Part shown: positions 10,030 through 22,929 of the stretch, piece by piece
How the letters are laid out: the number at the start of each line of letters is the position of its first letter
How positions within the stretch are numbered: position 1 is the stretch's first letter
Source of the DNA: Solanum dulcamara
Lineage: Eukaryota; Streptophyta; Magnoliopsida; Solanales; Solanaceae
NCBI RefSeq assembly: GCF_947179165.1
Contig: NC_077248.1
Location: forward strand, 12,055,256-12,119,255
DNA: 64,000 nt
Reading direction: 5' to 3'
Translations under genes and position numbers: made by a program
Notes under the pieces: model-generated
Told to the model about the DNA's origin: nothing
Databases searched by the model: none
What the model saw: only the letters and a program-made list of their open reading frames with translations

Positions 10030-12742
10030 TGTCACGACCCAACTCCGAAGCCGTGACTGGTGCCCTATTTGGACACCCAAATGAACTTACATACTAAATC
10101 GTCATATCACAGGAGAATTCCGGTTTAGTAAAAAAAAAATTCAGAACAGAAGGTAATTTTTTTAAGCGGTCGCGCATGCAGAAAATATTATATCAATCCA
10201 AAAGAAGCGACGGAACACGTATCGCCGGATATGTGCATATATATACAAACATATAGGTTGTTTTGGCCGTTATAATAGGAGGGACCGCATTAAGACACAA
10301 GTCATAGACAAATACGCATACATGACCCATGACCCACACCGATGTCTACAGGCCTCTACCAAAGCATAACGAAAATATATGACGGGACAGGACCCCGCTA
10401 TTCCCAAATAGCCAAATACATAAGAGTGTGTACATTAGAAAGACATACCAAAATGCGACTCCGAGTCAAAGGAGCACTCTGTAGTAATAAAAGGTGTGCA
10501 ACCTACGTCGACGAATCGGGAACATCTGTACCTGTAGGCATAAATGCAGCCCCCGAAGAAAAAGGGTCAGCACGAAATATGTACTGAGTATGTAAAGCAT
10601 AAGTGTAAGAAATATAAATCATAACTGAAAGGAAGGGTACAAAGAGCACATACCAAACCAAAACATCAAAATCTGTACTGAAAACATATGTACATAATGC
10701 AAATAAAATCATGCATAAGGCGTAGGGACGTGGTCACCAGCCTGGCGCTAGTGCCACAACACATCATACTTCGAAAGGTTTCAAATCTCTGTACCAACTC
10801 CGAACATATTATATCATCACAGCATGCCACATTATCAGAACATACCATATGCCATATCACATCATGTCACCATAGATGGAATCCGATCCTATTGCAAAGT
10901 CTCAGGACCCGTAACACATCATTCTACCGAGTATATTATAGGGCGCACGATTACAAAGCTGGCCTGGGTTTCGTCAAATAATATCATAGTAGTATGCACG
11001 AGCGGTGTAGTGAGAAATTAATGCAGCACATATATATATCAGACATTTCTGAAATTATGTTTGCAATCCTAAAATGGGTATTAGAACATAAGGGGACGAT
11101 TAGGATATTATTATTATTTTATTTTTAGTTTTTGTAGGAAAAATCATAGGCAAAAGTTATCCCTTTATGTAATATCGAAATAAACTTGATAGGACAACTA
11201 GGTAAATTTCGGAGCTAGTGGGCCCAACTCCGGTCAAGCTGAGGTGGCATACATAAATTTCAAACAGTCGGCCCTACGGAGTCATCTATCAAGGTTGTAG
11301 TCCGGTCTTATAAGTAGAAGTTACAGATATTTTCACGTTTCTTTTCAACATACATGAATTTTTAATTCAATTTCACTGAATGGATTTCTAGGAAATTTAA
11401 GCTCGGATTCTCATGACTAGAGTTTTTCCCGAGACTCAAATTACAACCTACTACACTTAGGATATGCCAAAAGAAGAAAATGAGGAGCTTTACATACCTT
11501 ATCCGCTTCCTACGCTCACTCAAACTCAAATCACATTTTTTCTAAAATCTACAAATGGTCACAATTACCAAATGTAACTTATAAACCTCTAAGAGTTCAA
11601 TTTTTTTCCTTTACTTGCCTACAAAAATTTGGGCAGCACCTCCCCTATAAATTCAACATCTCCGAGAATTTAACTCGGCCGAAATATCAACAACAACAAC
11701 CACAATAATATCGATAACATCAATAATTACTACAAAATATATCGTAACATTAATAGTCTGTCTTCTTCTTCTTCTTTCTCTTCTTTCTTTTTGTTACACA
11801 AAGCAATAATTTCTACTCCAACTTCACACCTTGCCACTAATATCAACATTTCATATTTACTCACTAACTAATTTGAAACCATTTAGACATAACTCAAAAG
11901 AAATTAACATTATTCTATACAATATACCAAAAATTCCACCAAACCATAATCCATCCCAAACTTCTACGAACACAAGGAAACTACCAAATCACATTACCTT
12001 CTTCCAAATTCGTTAAGAATGGCAATAATTTCCACAATAGAATTCTACTTCCATAATTACATATAAACTATACTAAAATCACGTAATTACCTATAACAAT
12101 TTATAACCCATTTTGAGATTGTCTCGAATCATGAAATTATAATTACACCATAACCGCCATAACGACACAACTAACAAGCTAAATAAAGTTCAATTCCTCT
12201 TCTCCGAACCATCACACCACATGGACACACACACATACCTACTTGCACACCCACATGGTCACACATACGCATACATCACAATTACATGATTTCCACTTAA
12301 TTCTACTAGCTACAACGCATATACTTCTTCCATAATATAAAAGATAGAATTCTTACCTTATTCTTCAAATTTCGACCTGTCACAAATGAAATTTTCTCGC
12401 TCAATTAATTATACCACGTTGAAGAGGGCCTCGAACTTGACAAGAATTCAAGAAGACAAGATTTTTGGATCAAAGTTGAAGAACTTGGAATTTTTTTCCC
12501 TTTTTTTCCCTCTAGTTTCGGTCTCTTCTTCTCTTGGAAGATGACTTAGCTCTCTTTTAGAGTCTTGAAACTTCTAGAGACAATATATACTAAATAGATG
12601 ATGGGAAAATTTAATTAATGAACTAAATTTCCAAGACTTGGTCCATATCATGTGTTGGGCCTTAATTCTTTTATTACTATTAGTTAAGCCCAAAAGCTAC
12701 ACGTCTTTTTTTTTTGAATGCGCCAAAGTGCGGGATGTAACA
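10030..12742 (-). repeat. E2 3' LTR
   Basis: This 2713-bp LTR starts TGTCACGACCC and ends GATGTAACA. Its partner is 17756-20490. The polypurine tract on its inner side fixes the minus orientation. Strong donor-like sequences occur on the minus strand at about 11490-11502 (AAG|GTATGTAAAGCTC) and about 12352-12362 (AAG|GTAAGAATTC). It has no coding content; the short ORFs here occur in both LTR copies and are chance. Confidence 0.93.
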
Positions 12743-12760
12743 TCCTTACCCCCTTTAGAA
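12743..12760 (-). other. E2 polypurine tract
   Basis: On the minus strand this reads TTCTAAAGGGGGTAAGGA, immediately followed by the LTR start TGTTACATCCC. Confidence 0.85.
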
Positions 12761-12879
12761 AATTCATCCCCGAATGTTAAATTGGCCTGATAAGTCTCAA
12801 GAGTATCCTAGGGAGGATATTCTATACGGATGGCATTCATAATTAATTACAAAATTTAAGTTACCTGATGGCATAGAAA

Positions 12880-13330
12880 ACATGTGAGGGTATTTATTCT
12901 TCATATCGCCTTCTGCCTCCCAAGTTATTTCTTATCGATTATTGTTCCACCACAAAACCTTGAAAGAAGGTAAATATTTGGTGCGCAATCTTCTCACCTG
13001 CTGATCTAAAATAGCTACGGGCTATTCCTCGTAAGATAGCTCCTCCGTTATCTGCAAATCTTCTATAGGGAATATTTTGGAGGGATCCCCAACACATTTA
13101 CGAAGCATAGACACATGAAATACCGGGTGCACTACCTCCAGATCAAAGGGTAAGTCTAGCTCATAGGCGACTTCGCCTATCCTCCTGGTAATTTGATAAG
13201 GTCCGATATACCGCGGGCTAAGCTTACCTTTTTTGCCGAACCTCATCACCCCTTCATAGGCGATACCTTCAGAAATACCGAGTCGTCAATCTGAAATTCT
13301 AGTGGTCGACATCGCTTATCTGCATATGAT
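12880..13330 (-). pseudogene. E2 integrase tail and chromodomain-like domain (broken)
   Basis: Reading the minus strand gives [20 protein letters not shown] (GPY/F region, about 13190-13249), then [17 protein letters not shown] stop just after ELSYEE (about 13022) is followed by ILDQQVRRLRTK, FKVLWWNNNR, another stop, and EITWEAEGDMKNKYPHMF (about 12880-13015). The order matches the C-terminus of E1, E4 and E6. At least two stops disrupt it. Confidence 0.8.
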
Positions 13331-14200
13331 TTCTGTCGACTCTGAGTAGACAATAACCGCTCTCGAATAAGCTTCACTTAATCGATTAATTATTGTACCA
13401 TATCTGGCCTAATTAATTTAGTCTCACCCACGTCGAACCAACCAATTAGGGATCTGCAATTCCTACCATACAAGACTTCATACGGTGCCATCTGAATGCT
13501 AGAATGGTAGCTATTATTGTAAGCAAATTCAATAAGTGGCAAATGCTCATCCCAACTACCTCTGAAATCAATTACACAGGCCCACAACATATCTTCCAGT
13601 ATTTGAATAGTGCGTTCGGCCTGTCCATCAAATTAAGGATGAAATACGGTGCTAAGACTCACTTGAGTCCCTAATCCTTCCTGGAACGACCTCCAAAAGT
13701 TAGCCGTAAACTGGGCACCTCTGTCAGTTATAATGGATACAGGAACTCTATGGAGCCTTACTATCTTCTTAATATACAATATAGCATAATCCCCAGCCGA
13801 ATACATAGTCTTGATAGGAAGAAAATGGGTTGATTTCGTCAGTCTGTCAACAATAACTCAAATAGAATCATACCTGAGTAGAGTGTGCGGTAATCCTGTA
13901 ACGAAATCCATATTAATTCTTTGCTATTTCCAAGCAGGAATTTCCATTTTTGTAACAATCCAGCAAGTTTTTGATGCTCGATCTTAACTTGTTGATAATT
14001 TGGACACTGACCAACAAACTCTGTAATTTCTCTTTTTATCCCATCCCACCAATATAAATATTTAAGATCATGATACATTTTAGTAGATCCAGGATGAACA
14101 GAATATCGAGTATTATGTGCCTCGCCCATAATTTACTGCTGCAGCCCCACAATGTCGGGTACACATATCCTGCCTTCACATAACAATACCCCATCAGACG
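13331..14200 (-). pseudogene. E2 integrase (broken)
   Basis: The zinc-binding start (HNTRYSVHPGSTKMYHDLKY, then CPNYQQ in place of CPNCQQ, so one zinc ligand is lost) lies at about 13985-14129. The catalytic-core end ([20 protein letters not shown]) lies at about 13470-13560. These pieces are in different frames, so several frameshifts and stops intervene. The integrase is clearly dead. Confidence 0.8.
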
Positions 14201-14900
14201 AAATTTTGAACTAAGTTCCTTCTTTGTTAAGAGCCGCATCCTTGTACTATAGTAGATTGGGATCCTCAAACTAACACTTTTTACCTCTTCCATAAGTGAT
14301 GATTCAGCAACATTTTGGATAGAAATCCCAGTATCTCTAGTGTCGGCTAAATAAACTCCAAGACTGGCTAACTGATGAATCTCACGAACTAATTTTTTCT
14401 TATCTGATGGCACCTCATTCAAACTGTCCATAGACTTGCAGCTAAGTGCATCAGCTACTACATTGGCTTTCTCCGGATGATACAAAATATCGACATCATA
14501 ATCTTTCAATAATTCCAGCCATCTTCATTGTCGTAAATTTAGCTCCTTTTGCTTAAAAATATACTGAAGACTCTTGTGGTCCGTATAAATATCAATGTGG
14601 ACCCCATACAAGTATGCCGCCATATCTTCAAGGCATGAATCACCGCGACTAATTTTAGATCGTGAGTGGGATAATTTCTCTCATGCGGTCTGAGCTGCTG
14701 GGAAGCATAAGATATGACTCGACCGTGCTGCATTAACACACAACCTATCTCAATAATAGAAGCAACACAATAAATGACATACCTATATGACCCCTCAAGA
14801 AGGGCTAAAACTGGAGCTGTAATTAATTTTTCCTTCAGTAATCAAAAGCTGCATTCACAAGTGTCAATCCAATGAAATTTAGTTGCCTTCTGAGTTAGCT
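14201..14900 (-). pseudogene. E2 RNase H (broken)
   Basis: The fragments [20 protein letters not shown] (about 14655-14720) and [20 protein letters not shown] (about 14450-14509) mark the RNase H domain. The central THKSL-like segment is destroyed by a frameshift: the residues after [11 protein letters not shown] are out of frame. The last conserved block has Cys in place of Arg at the usual ALSRKS. Confidence 0.78.
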
Positions 14901-15640
14901 TTGTTAAGGGTTCCACAATAGAAGTAAAATTCTCTACAAATCTTCTGTAATACCCGACTAACCCTAGAAAGCTACGTACCTCTGTAGGTGTGGTAGGCCT
15001 GGGCCAATTCTGTACAGCCTCAATCTTCTGTATATCTACCCGAATGTCATCTACTCCGATAATATGCCCCAGCTATGCCACGGAGGTTAACCAGAATTCA
15101 CATTTGGAGAATTTAGCATATAATTTTTGTTGCCAAAGTATGCCTAGTACTGTCCTCAAATGATCAGAATGCTCTTCTGCTGATCGTGAGTAAATTAAAA
15201 TATCATCAATAAATACAATCACGAACATGTCAAGGTACGGCCGAAATACCCGGTTCATAAAATCCATAAATATAACTGGGGCATTAGTCAGCCCAAAAGA
15301 CATCACCCTGAATTCATAATGCCAGTATCGAGTCCTGAAAGCAGTTTTTGGAATATCTGCCTCCCATACTCGTACCTAATGGTAGCCCGAGCATAAATCA
15401 ATCTTTGAAAAATATTTGGAACCCTGCAACTGATCAAATAAATCATCAATCCAGAGGAGGGGATATTTATTCTTTATAGTCACCTTATTTAATTGTCTGT
15501 AATCAATACACATCTATAGTGACCCGTCTTTCTTCCTTACAAATAATACCGGCGCTCCCCAAGGCGATATGCTAGGCCTAATAAAGCCTTTATCAAATAA
15601 GTCCTTCAGCTTCTCCTTCAATTCTTTTAGTTCCGCTGAT
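14901..15640 (-). pseudogene. E2 reverse transcriptase (broken)
   Basis: The palm motif [19 protein letters not shown] lies around 15165-15220, preceded by [40 protein letters not shown] lies near 15525-15585. Stops interrupt between 15306 and 15514 and again at about 15073, where WLTSVA should continue into the FLGH block. The catalytic Asp pair is present, but the frame is not continuous. Confidence 0.85.
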
Positions 15641-16290
15641 GCCATTCTATACAGAGGGATGGATATAGATTGAGTATCCAACAGTAAATCTATCAGGAAC
15701 TCTACCTCCCATTCAGGGGGAAGACCTGGAAGCTCATCTAAAAATACATCTGGGAATTCATTGACTACTGGAGCTGATGGGAGAGCAGGTGTCTCTGCTT
15801 TAATATCATGCACACGAATCAGATGATAGATACAACCTTTTTGAATCATCTTTTTAGCCTTGAGGTATGAAATATACTTACCCCTCGGCGATGTTGTGCT
15901 CACTATCCACTCTACCACTGATTCCCTTGGAAATTGAAATCGAATTACCTTTTTCCAGCAATCAACATTAGCATAACAGAAAGACAACCAGTCCATGCCC
16001 ATAATAACATCAAATTCTATCATATCTAATTTCACCAAGTCAACTTTAGTGCAACGATCACATATAATCATAGAACAATCCTTATATACCTGCCTAGCTA
16101 TAATAAAATCCCCAACTGGTGTAGCTACTTCAAATGGCTATATAGGTTCGGGAGTTATCCCAATTTTTCCAGCAACGAGTGGAGAGATATATGACAAAGT
16201 AGATCTTGGATCAATCAATGCATATATAGATCCAGAGAAAATCCTGCCATGGCCTCGACCAAGGCCCGCCATTATCGGCATACCTCATCC
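15641..16290 (-). pseudogene. E2 protease and linker (broken)
   Basis: The active-site segment reads IDPRSTLSYISPLVAGK, with the Asp codon at 16210-16212. Relatives have Asp-Pro-Gly-Ser, so Gly has become Arg. VKLDMIEFDVIMGMDWLS follows (about 15970-16030), then the linker with FPDVFLDELPGLPPEWEVEF typical of this element group. The open stretch 15514-16071 joins this to the start of RT. Confidence 0.8.
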
Positions 16291-16344
16291 CATAGAAAGT
16301 GCAGCTGGAGGGGTAGACGACAAACCAGCAGCTGATCCTGTCGG

Positions 16345-17549
16345 CTGAACTGCGCCACCTATATCACTCGCCAATGGACAATCTCGCATGATATGGCCTT
16401 GACAGCCGCAAGAAAAGCAGGCTCCTGTTGCTCGGTAGCACTCTCCAAGATGTGATCTCCCACAATAAGAACACCGAGGTATAAGGGGCCTGGACTGACC
16501 AGAACCTCTGCTCGTCTGTGGACCTGATGCTCTAGAACTCTGGTCGACCCCAGATGGCCCTACTCCATCAAGTCGTCTGATGGCGGACTGCGTACTCCAG
16601 CTTAACGGAGGAAGATATCTACCAAACTACTGTTGAGGCTGCCCGCCTTAGAAATCTCCAGAATACCTCGCTAATCTGGACCTCTTAGGCGGCCTCCTAT
16701 CACGATCTATACCAGAATGATCTCCCCTGTGCCGGTCCTCCATTCCCTGCACATAGGCCTGTAGTCGGCCAATATCCATGCCGACCTGAGATGCCATCGC
16801 CATACAGCTATCAACCAAATAACGATCAAACCCTATCACATACCGATGCATCCTGTCCTCCATATAAGCTATAATAGTAGGTGTATATTTGGCCAGAGAA
16901 TCAAACTCCAAGTTGTACTCTCAAACACTCTTGCCTCGCTGCCTCAGTTGTAAAAATCTATCAACTCTCGCCAACTACAGCTCCGGGGGCAAGAAGTGGC
17001 TGAGGAAAGCAGCTACAAACTCATCCCTGGACAGCTCCCAGGACTCGTACCAATTAATTGTAATATACCATAACCTGTGTGAAGCTAACTCAACAGACTC
17101 TGTCTCAGAAGCCCTGACCAGTCTCAATGAGAGCTGTATCTGCCGAATAAAATCCCAGGGGCCCTTCTCGGGCTTAGACCCAAAAAACTCTAGAGGATTA
17201 CATGTAAGAAAATCGCGGACCCTCAAGCTATCACGCCTGTCATCATCATCACCTCTCTGCCCACGTCTGCAAGCTTGACCTGCTATTATCGTCGTTAGCA
17301 GCTGCACAGCCTCCCTTAGCACCCTATCCTCCGCCACAGGCTGAGGAGTTGGAGGCTCGGGCGCTGGAGCCTTTAGAACTAATGAGGGAGCTGCTCCAGG
17401 CTCCTCCGGTGGTGGTGTAGAAGACCCCTCTGACTGGGGCATAATATCCAACATAGTCTAAGCATGAGCCTAGGTAGCTCTCGGCCTCCAACTCGTCCAT
17501 CCTACCACTGCTTTTCCCTTCTGGCCGCTATCGCCTTCTTTGGAGGCAT
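16345..17549 (-). pseudogene. E2 gag with zinc knuckle (broken)
   Basis: The likely start is the ATG at 17547-17549 (MPPKKAIAARR), placed just after a TTTTTCAG acceptor-like sequence; the frame then shifts within about 40 bp. The capsid part is readable at 16975-17454 (SLRVRDFLTCNPLEFFGSKP, then SRDEFVAAFLSHFLPPEL) and 16648-16911. Near 16375-16470 the minus strand encodes CSYCGRSHLGEC and the CCHC knuckle CFSCGCQGHIMRDC. Frameshifts and stops prevent a full product. Confidence 0.82.
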
Positions 17550-17551
17550 CA

Positions 17552-19224
17552 CTGAAAAATACAACAGCCGATTAGAAAAGGAATTCATCCAAGTAGCACA
17601 ACTCTAGCGCACGATCTAAGATTCAAAGAAAAGTAACACCCTAAATGTCCTGCAGCCTCCTGTTTATAGATGTGGTGCACAACACAATGATAAAAAGGAC
17701 TCTACAAGACACGGCCTATAGACACTCCGAGGACAAATCACTCTGATACCACATTTGTCACGACCCAACTCCGGAGCCGTGATTGATGCCCTATTTGGAC
17801 ACCCAAACGAACTTACATACTAAATCATCATATCACAGGAGAATTCTGGTTTAGTAAATTATTTTTTTCAGAATAGAAGGCAAAGTTTTTTAAGCGTTCA
17901 TGCGTGCAGAAAATATTATATCAAACCAAAAGGGGCGACAGAATACGTATCGTCGGATATGTGCATATATATACAAACATATAGGCTATTTTGGCCGTTA
18001 TAACATGAGGGATCGCATTAAGACACAAGTCATAGACAAACACGCATACACGACCCATGACCCACACCGATGTCTACAGGCCTCTACCAAAGTATAACAA
18101 AAATATATGACGGGACAGGACTCCGTCGTACCCAAATGATCAAATACATAAGAGTGTGTACATCAGAAAGACATATACCAAAATGCGGCTCTGAGTTAAT
18201 AGAGTACTCTGTAGTAGCAGAAGATGTGCAGCCTACACCGACAAATCCGGAATGTCTGTACCTACAGGCATAAATGCAGCCTCCGAATAAAGGGGGTCAG
18301 TATGAAATATGTACTAAGTATGTAAAACACAAGTGTAAGGAATATAAATCGTAACTGAAAGGAAGGGTACAAGGAGCACATACCAAACCAGAACATCAAA
18401 ATTTATACTGGAAATATATGTACATAATGCAAATAAAATCATGTATAAGGCGTAGGGACATGGTCACCACCCTGGCGCTGGTGACACAACACATCATACT
18501 CTGGGAGGTTTCAAATCTCTGTACCAACCCCGAATATATCATATCATCACAGCATGACATATCATCAGAACATATCATATGCCATATCACATCATGTCAC
18601 CATAGACAGTACCTGGCCCTATGGCAAGGTCTCGGGACCCGTAACACATCATACTGCAGAGTATATTATAGAGCGCATGATTACAAAGCCGGCCCGGGTT
18701 TCGACAAACGATATCATAGTAGTATGCATGAGCGGAGTAGTGAGAAACTAATGCAGCACATATATATCAGACATTTCTGAAATTATGTTTGCATTCCCAA
18801 AATAGGTATTAGAACATAAGGGGATGATTAGGATATTATTATTATTTTATTTTTAGTTTTTGTAGGAAAAATCATAGGGAAAGGTTATCTCTTTATGTTA
18901 TATCAGAATAAACTAGATAGGACAACTAGGTGAATTTCAGAGCTAGTAGGCCCACCTCCGGCCAAGCTGAGGTGGCGTACATAAATTTCAAACAGTTGGC
19001 CCTACGGAGTCATCTATCAAGGTTGTTGTCCGGTCTTATAAGTAGAAGTTACAGATATTTTCACGTTTCTTTTCAACATACATGAATTTTTAATTCAATT
19101 TCACTAAATGGATTTCTAGGAAATATAAGCTCGGATTCTCATGACTAGATTTTTTCCCGAGACTCAAATTACAACCTACTACACTTAGGATATGCAAAAG
19201 AAGAAAATGAGGAGCTTTACATAC
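17552..19224 (-). other. Predicted E2 leader intron (hypothesis)
   Basis: The donor AAG|GTATGTAAAGC lies in the 5' LTR (first intron base at 19224) and the acceptor TTTTTCAG ends at 17552, two bases before the gag ATG at 17549. The predicted length of 1673 nt is within about 25 nt of the E1 prediction although the LTRs are otherwise different. Confidence 0.45.
17738..17751 (-). other. E2 primer-binding site (tRNA-iMet)
   Basis: On the minus strand this reads TGGTATCAGAGTGA, close to the 5' LTR, matching the initiator tRNA-Met complement over its first eleven bases. Confidence 0.87.
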
Positions 19225-20490
19225 CTTATCCAATTCTTACGCTCACTCAAACTCAAATTCCGTTTCTTACAAAATCTACAAATGGTCACAATTATCAAAT
19301 GTAAATTATAAGCCTCTAAGAGTTCTATTTTTTTTCTTTACTTGCCTACAAAAATTTGGGCAGCACCTCCCCTATAAATTCAAGCAGCACCTCCCCTATA
19401 AATTCAACATTACCGAGAATTTAACTCGGCCGAAATATCAACAACAACAACCACAACAATATCGATAACATCAACAATCACTACAAAATACATCGTAACA
19501 TTAATAGTCTGTCTTCTTCTTCTTCTTTCTCTTCTTTCTTTTTGTTACACAAAGCAATAATTTCTACTCTAACTTCACACCTTGCCACTAATATCAACAT
19601 TTCATATTTACTCACTAACTAATTTGAAACCATTTAGACATAACTCAAAAGAAATTAACATTATTCTATACAATATACCAAAAATTCCATCAAACTATAA
19701 TCCATCCAAAACTTCTACGAACACAAGGAAACTACCAAATCACATTACCTTCTTTCAAATTCGTTAAGAATGGCAATAATTTCCACAATAGAATTCTACT
19801 TTCATAATTACATATAAACTGTACTAAAATCACGTAATTCCCTATAACAACTTATAAACCATTTTGAGGTTGTCTCGAATCATGAAACTATTAATTACAT
19901 CGTAACCGCCATAACGACACAACTAACAACCTAAATAAAGTTCAATTCCTCTTCTCCGAACCATCACACCACATGGCCACACACCCACCCACTTGCACAC
20001 CCACATGGTCACACACACACATACATTACAATTACATGATTTTCACTTAATTCTACTAGCTACAGCACATACACTTCTTCCATAACATAAAAGATAGAAT
20101 TCTTACCTTATTCTTTAAATTTCGACTTGCCACAAATAAAATTTTCTCGCTCAATTAATTATACCACATTGAAGAGAGCCTCAAACTTGACAAGAATTCA
20201 AGAAGACAAGATTTTTGGATCAAAGTTGAAGAACTTGGAATTTTTTTCCTTTTTTTCCCTCTAGTTTCGGTCTCTTCTTCTCTTAGAAGATGACTTAGCT
20301 CTCTTTTGGAGTCTTGAAACTTCTAAAGACAATATATACTAAATAGATGATGAGCCAATTTAATTAATGAACTAAATTTCCAAGACTTGGACCATATCAT
20401 GTGTTGGGCCTTAATTCTTTTATTACTATTAGTTAAGCCCAAAAGCTACAAGTCTTTTTTTTTGAATGGGCCAAAGTGCGGGATTTAACA
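17756..20490 (-). repeat. E2 5' LTR
   Basis: This 2735-bp LTR with TG...CA ends is the partner of 10030-12742. It differs by scattered substitutions and a 24-bp tandem duplication at 19360-19407. The flanks 10025-10029 (ATTTA) and 20491-20495 (GTTTA) are the probable target duplication, one base mutated. Confidence 0.93.
19360..19407 (-). promoter_or_regulatory. 24-bp tandem duplication over a TATA-like site in E2 5' LTR
   Basis: Two perfect 24-bp copies, each ending CCCTATAAATTCAA on the plus strand (minus: TTGAATTTATAGGGG), occur here; the other LTR has one copy near 11635-11665. If this is the LTR core promoter, the 5' LTR carries it twice. Promoter function is inferred. Confidence 0.55.
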
Positions 20491-20892
20491 GTTTAGAAGA
20501 GTGAGACTTGTTCGAGTGCAAGAGTGAACTGTTTATTTCAAGCTGTCGTGGACTCTCCTTTATTCTAGTCTTTTTTCCAGTTCTAAGACTTCAAGAACTA
20601 TTTTAGTCTTATGACTACATTTTAGGAGTGCTTCCCCTTCCTTATATTGATATTTTGTTAGAGTTTTGTACGGACAACTTTCAGTTCCTAGGATATTTTC
20701 CGCATTTCAGTTTGTTGTCTAGATTGTTTGCTTAGTTTATGGGAACTCAGTATTATGTCTTGATTTATTTTTGCTTCCAAAAAATCTTTAACTATTTATC
20801 TCATAATTAAGTCTTGATAACTTGGGATGTAAAAATAGTTCTCCACTGAAGGGTTAGTGTGGTGCCAGTCACGACGGATTGAAGTCGTGACA
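20491..20892 (+). repeat. Remnant of a plus-oriented LTR, right part
   Basis: This continues the sequence broken at 10029 and ends with AGTCGTGACA, a typical LTR 3' end. It has no coding content. No internal region of the parent element is visible to the right, so it may be a solo LTR or a truncated copy. Confidence 0.55.
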
Positions 20893-21220
20893 CAGCTCCT
20901 GACATATTTAAGTATTATGCCTAAAATATATGTTCTATCACAATTCTCATATTAATTGATGTGGAATTTCAATGAACTTAAAAAATAAGGCTAGATAGGT
21001 TTGGTTAAAAATCTATTCCAATTGAAAATCAAATCAAATTGCTTTAATAAATTAATTTTATTTAAAAATTTGATTTGAATAATTTAAGTTTTAAAAAATT
21101 AATAATATTTGATTTCCTTTAGATTTATTGAAAATAAAACAAATCAAGAAATTCCATTATAATATTTGAATTTCTATAAACAATCTGAAATACTTTTTAT
21201 ACTTTTTCATGATTTTTTTG
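20893..21220. other. AT-rich intergenic sequence
   Basis: I see no gene, RNA or clear repeat here; it contains only A/T-rich runs with several TTTAAA-type strings. Confidence 0.5.
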
Positions 21221-22022
21221 GGATAATACACAAGTACCCCTTCAATTACAAACGAAATTGCTAGGACACACCTAAACTAAACTAAGGTTTCATTACCCCC
21301 TGAATTATTATAAAGTATTATAAACACACCCTTCAGTGCTGAGGTGGTACAAAGAGTGTGTTCACTTTCTTTCAGGCAAGTGAGAGATGAAAAAAAAAGT
21401 AGAAAATCTGACTAATTTGACACATGTCCATTTTCAATTGGAAATTTTTATTATTAATTAATACACATAAGTAGTTAATATTAAAACTTAAGTTGATGTC
21501 TTTTTAATTAAATTTTTTTCATTATGAAATAGAACCCAATTTTGTCATTTTTAGAAATATAAATATTTTTTTCACAACATACTTAAATTGCCGGTGATTT
21601 TTTTTCAAATATTTCATCAATTTTTATAATATTGGAAGAATTTTTCTTTTTCTTTTTTTCTCAAACACTTAACATGAAATTCAATTTTTTTTTTGCATAT
21701 TAGAGATTTAATTTAGGCAATATATGGTGAGCACAATTTAAATTAAATTCATTTATTTGAAAAAAATAATATTTTTTTAAAAATATTTTAAAGATCTGAC
21801 GAGATTTTAATTTTTTTTTTGATCGAATAATTTTTTTTAGATCTGACATAATGCTGATGTGGAGGCGAGTGTAAAACATTTTCCTTCATGTGAGTGATTA
21901 TATAGATTTTAAGGTGTGTTTATTACACTTTAAAATAATTCAGAAGGATAATAGGACCTTAATTTAATTTAAATATGTCCTAAAAATTTCGGTTATAGTT
22001 GAATAGATACTTGTGTACTATC
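21221..22022. mobile_element. Fold-back/MITE element with long terminal inverted repeats (~800 bp)
   Basis: The left end (GGATAATACACAAGTACC...) and the reverse complement of the right end (GATAGTACACAAGTATC...) align over roughly 110 bp, including the inner landmarks GAATTATT.TAAAGT and AAACACACC. The interior is A/T-rich and non-coding. I could not settle the target duplication because both flanks are T-runs. The superfamily is uncertain; long inverted repeats suggest a Mutator-like or fold-back element. Confidence 0.75.
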
Positions 22023-22097
22023 TCTTTCTTTTTTTGTTGCTGGAAATAAGCATTTATACTAAACACTGGAAAAATTTAATCATCTATAAATTATTAA

Positions 22098-22265
22098 TAA
22101 ACCTTACACCTTAAACTCATTGTTTTTTAAAAGAAAGTCAATGAATCCAAAGTCAATTCATTTAAATAGATAAACTTTACACCTTAAACTCATTTTTTAA
22201 AAGAAAGTCAATGATCCTAATAAATAAATTTTACACCTTAAACTCATTTTTTTTAAAAAAACAAA
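22098..22265. repeat. Imperfect tandem repeat, three copies
   Basis: The core TTACACCTTAAACTCATT followed by AAAGAAAGTCAATGA occurs three times about 50-75 bp apart. It is non-coding. Confidence 0.7.
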
Positions 22266-22929
22266 GTCATGAGTCCAAATTATTTATTTAAACTAGCAAA
22301 ATTTGCATTGTTTATCCTATTTTTAATACATCAAATTAAACATTACATAAAATATAATCTCAACATAACTAATACAAATATTATTAATTCAGTATACTAA
22401 TATATTATATTCACCACTATTCTTATACACTCTAACAAGCGATCCCTAATTGTATAGCGGACGCATGGACATTGATCAATGAGCGCATTGAACATTACTG
22501 AAGACTAAATATATATAGTACAAATATCTTATTTAATATTATATTTTTTAATTTATATATAACTAATGCGAATATTAGTTATACATTTTATTAGAGATTA
22601 TAGTATGTATAATAAATAAACGAATTTTTAATAGATGAAAAGTTATAATATTAGCAATGTAAGATTTTTTAATGCATGTATTAGTACAAGGCTAGTTCTA
22701 TGCTTCAAATAATAAGGCATATGCCTTAAGCTCTCAATTTTTCGAGGCCCCAAATTTTTATGAAATTAAATTATGTATTAATCTTTTCATTGGAAAAAAA
22801 ATTATTTATAATAAAAATATAATTTTTTTAAAAAATTATATTATTTTTGACCTTTTCCAAGTAATAGGAATAAAAAAATATAATTTTGCCTTTTTACATT
22901 CTGTTCGACAGCACTTACGTTATTCTATT
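22266..22929. other. AT-rich intergenic sequence, possible transposon fragment
   Basis: No gene is visible. Around 22700-22760 the text (GGCATATGCCTTAAGCTCTC, then GAGGCCCC) resembles the end region of hAT-type elements seen in plants, but I cannot delimit it. Confidence 0.35.

Noticed and set aside
10342..11021. ORFs of 65-97 residues, repeated at 18070-18780
   Set aside because: Both sets are within E2 LTR copies, with changed lengths and no domain.
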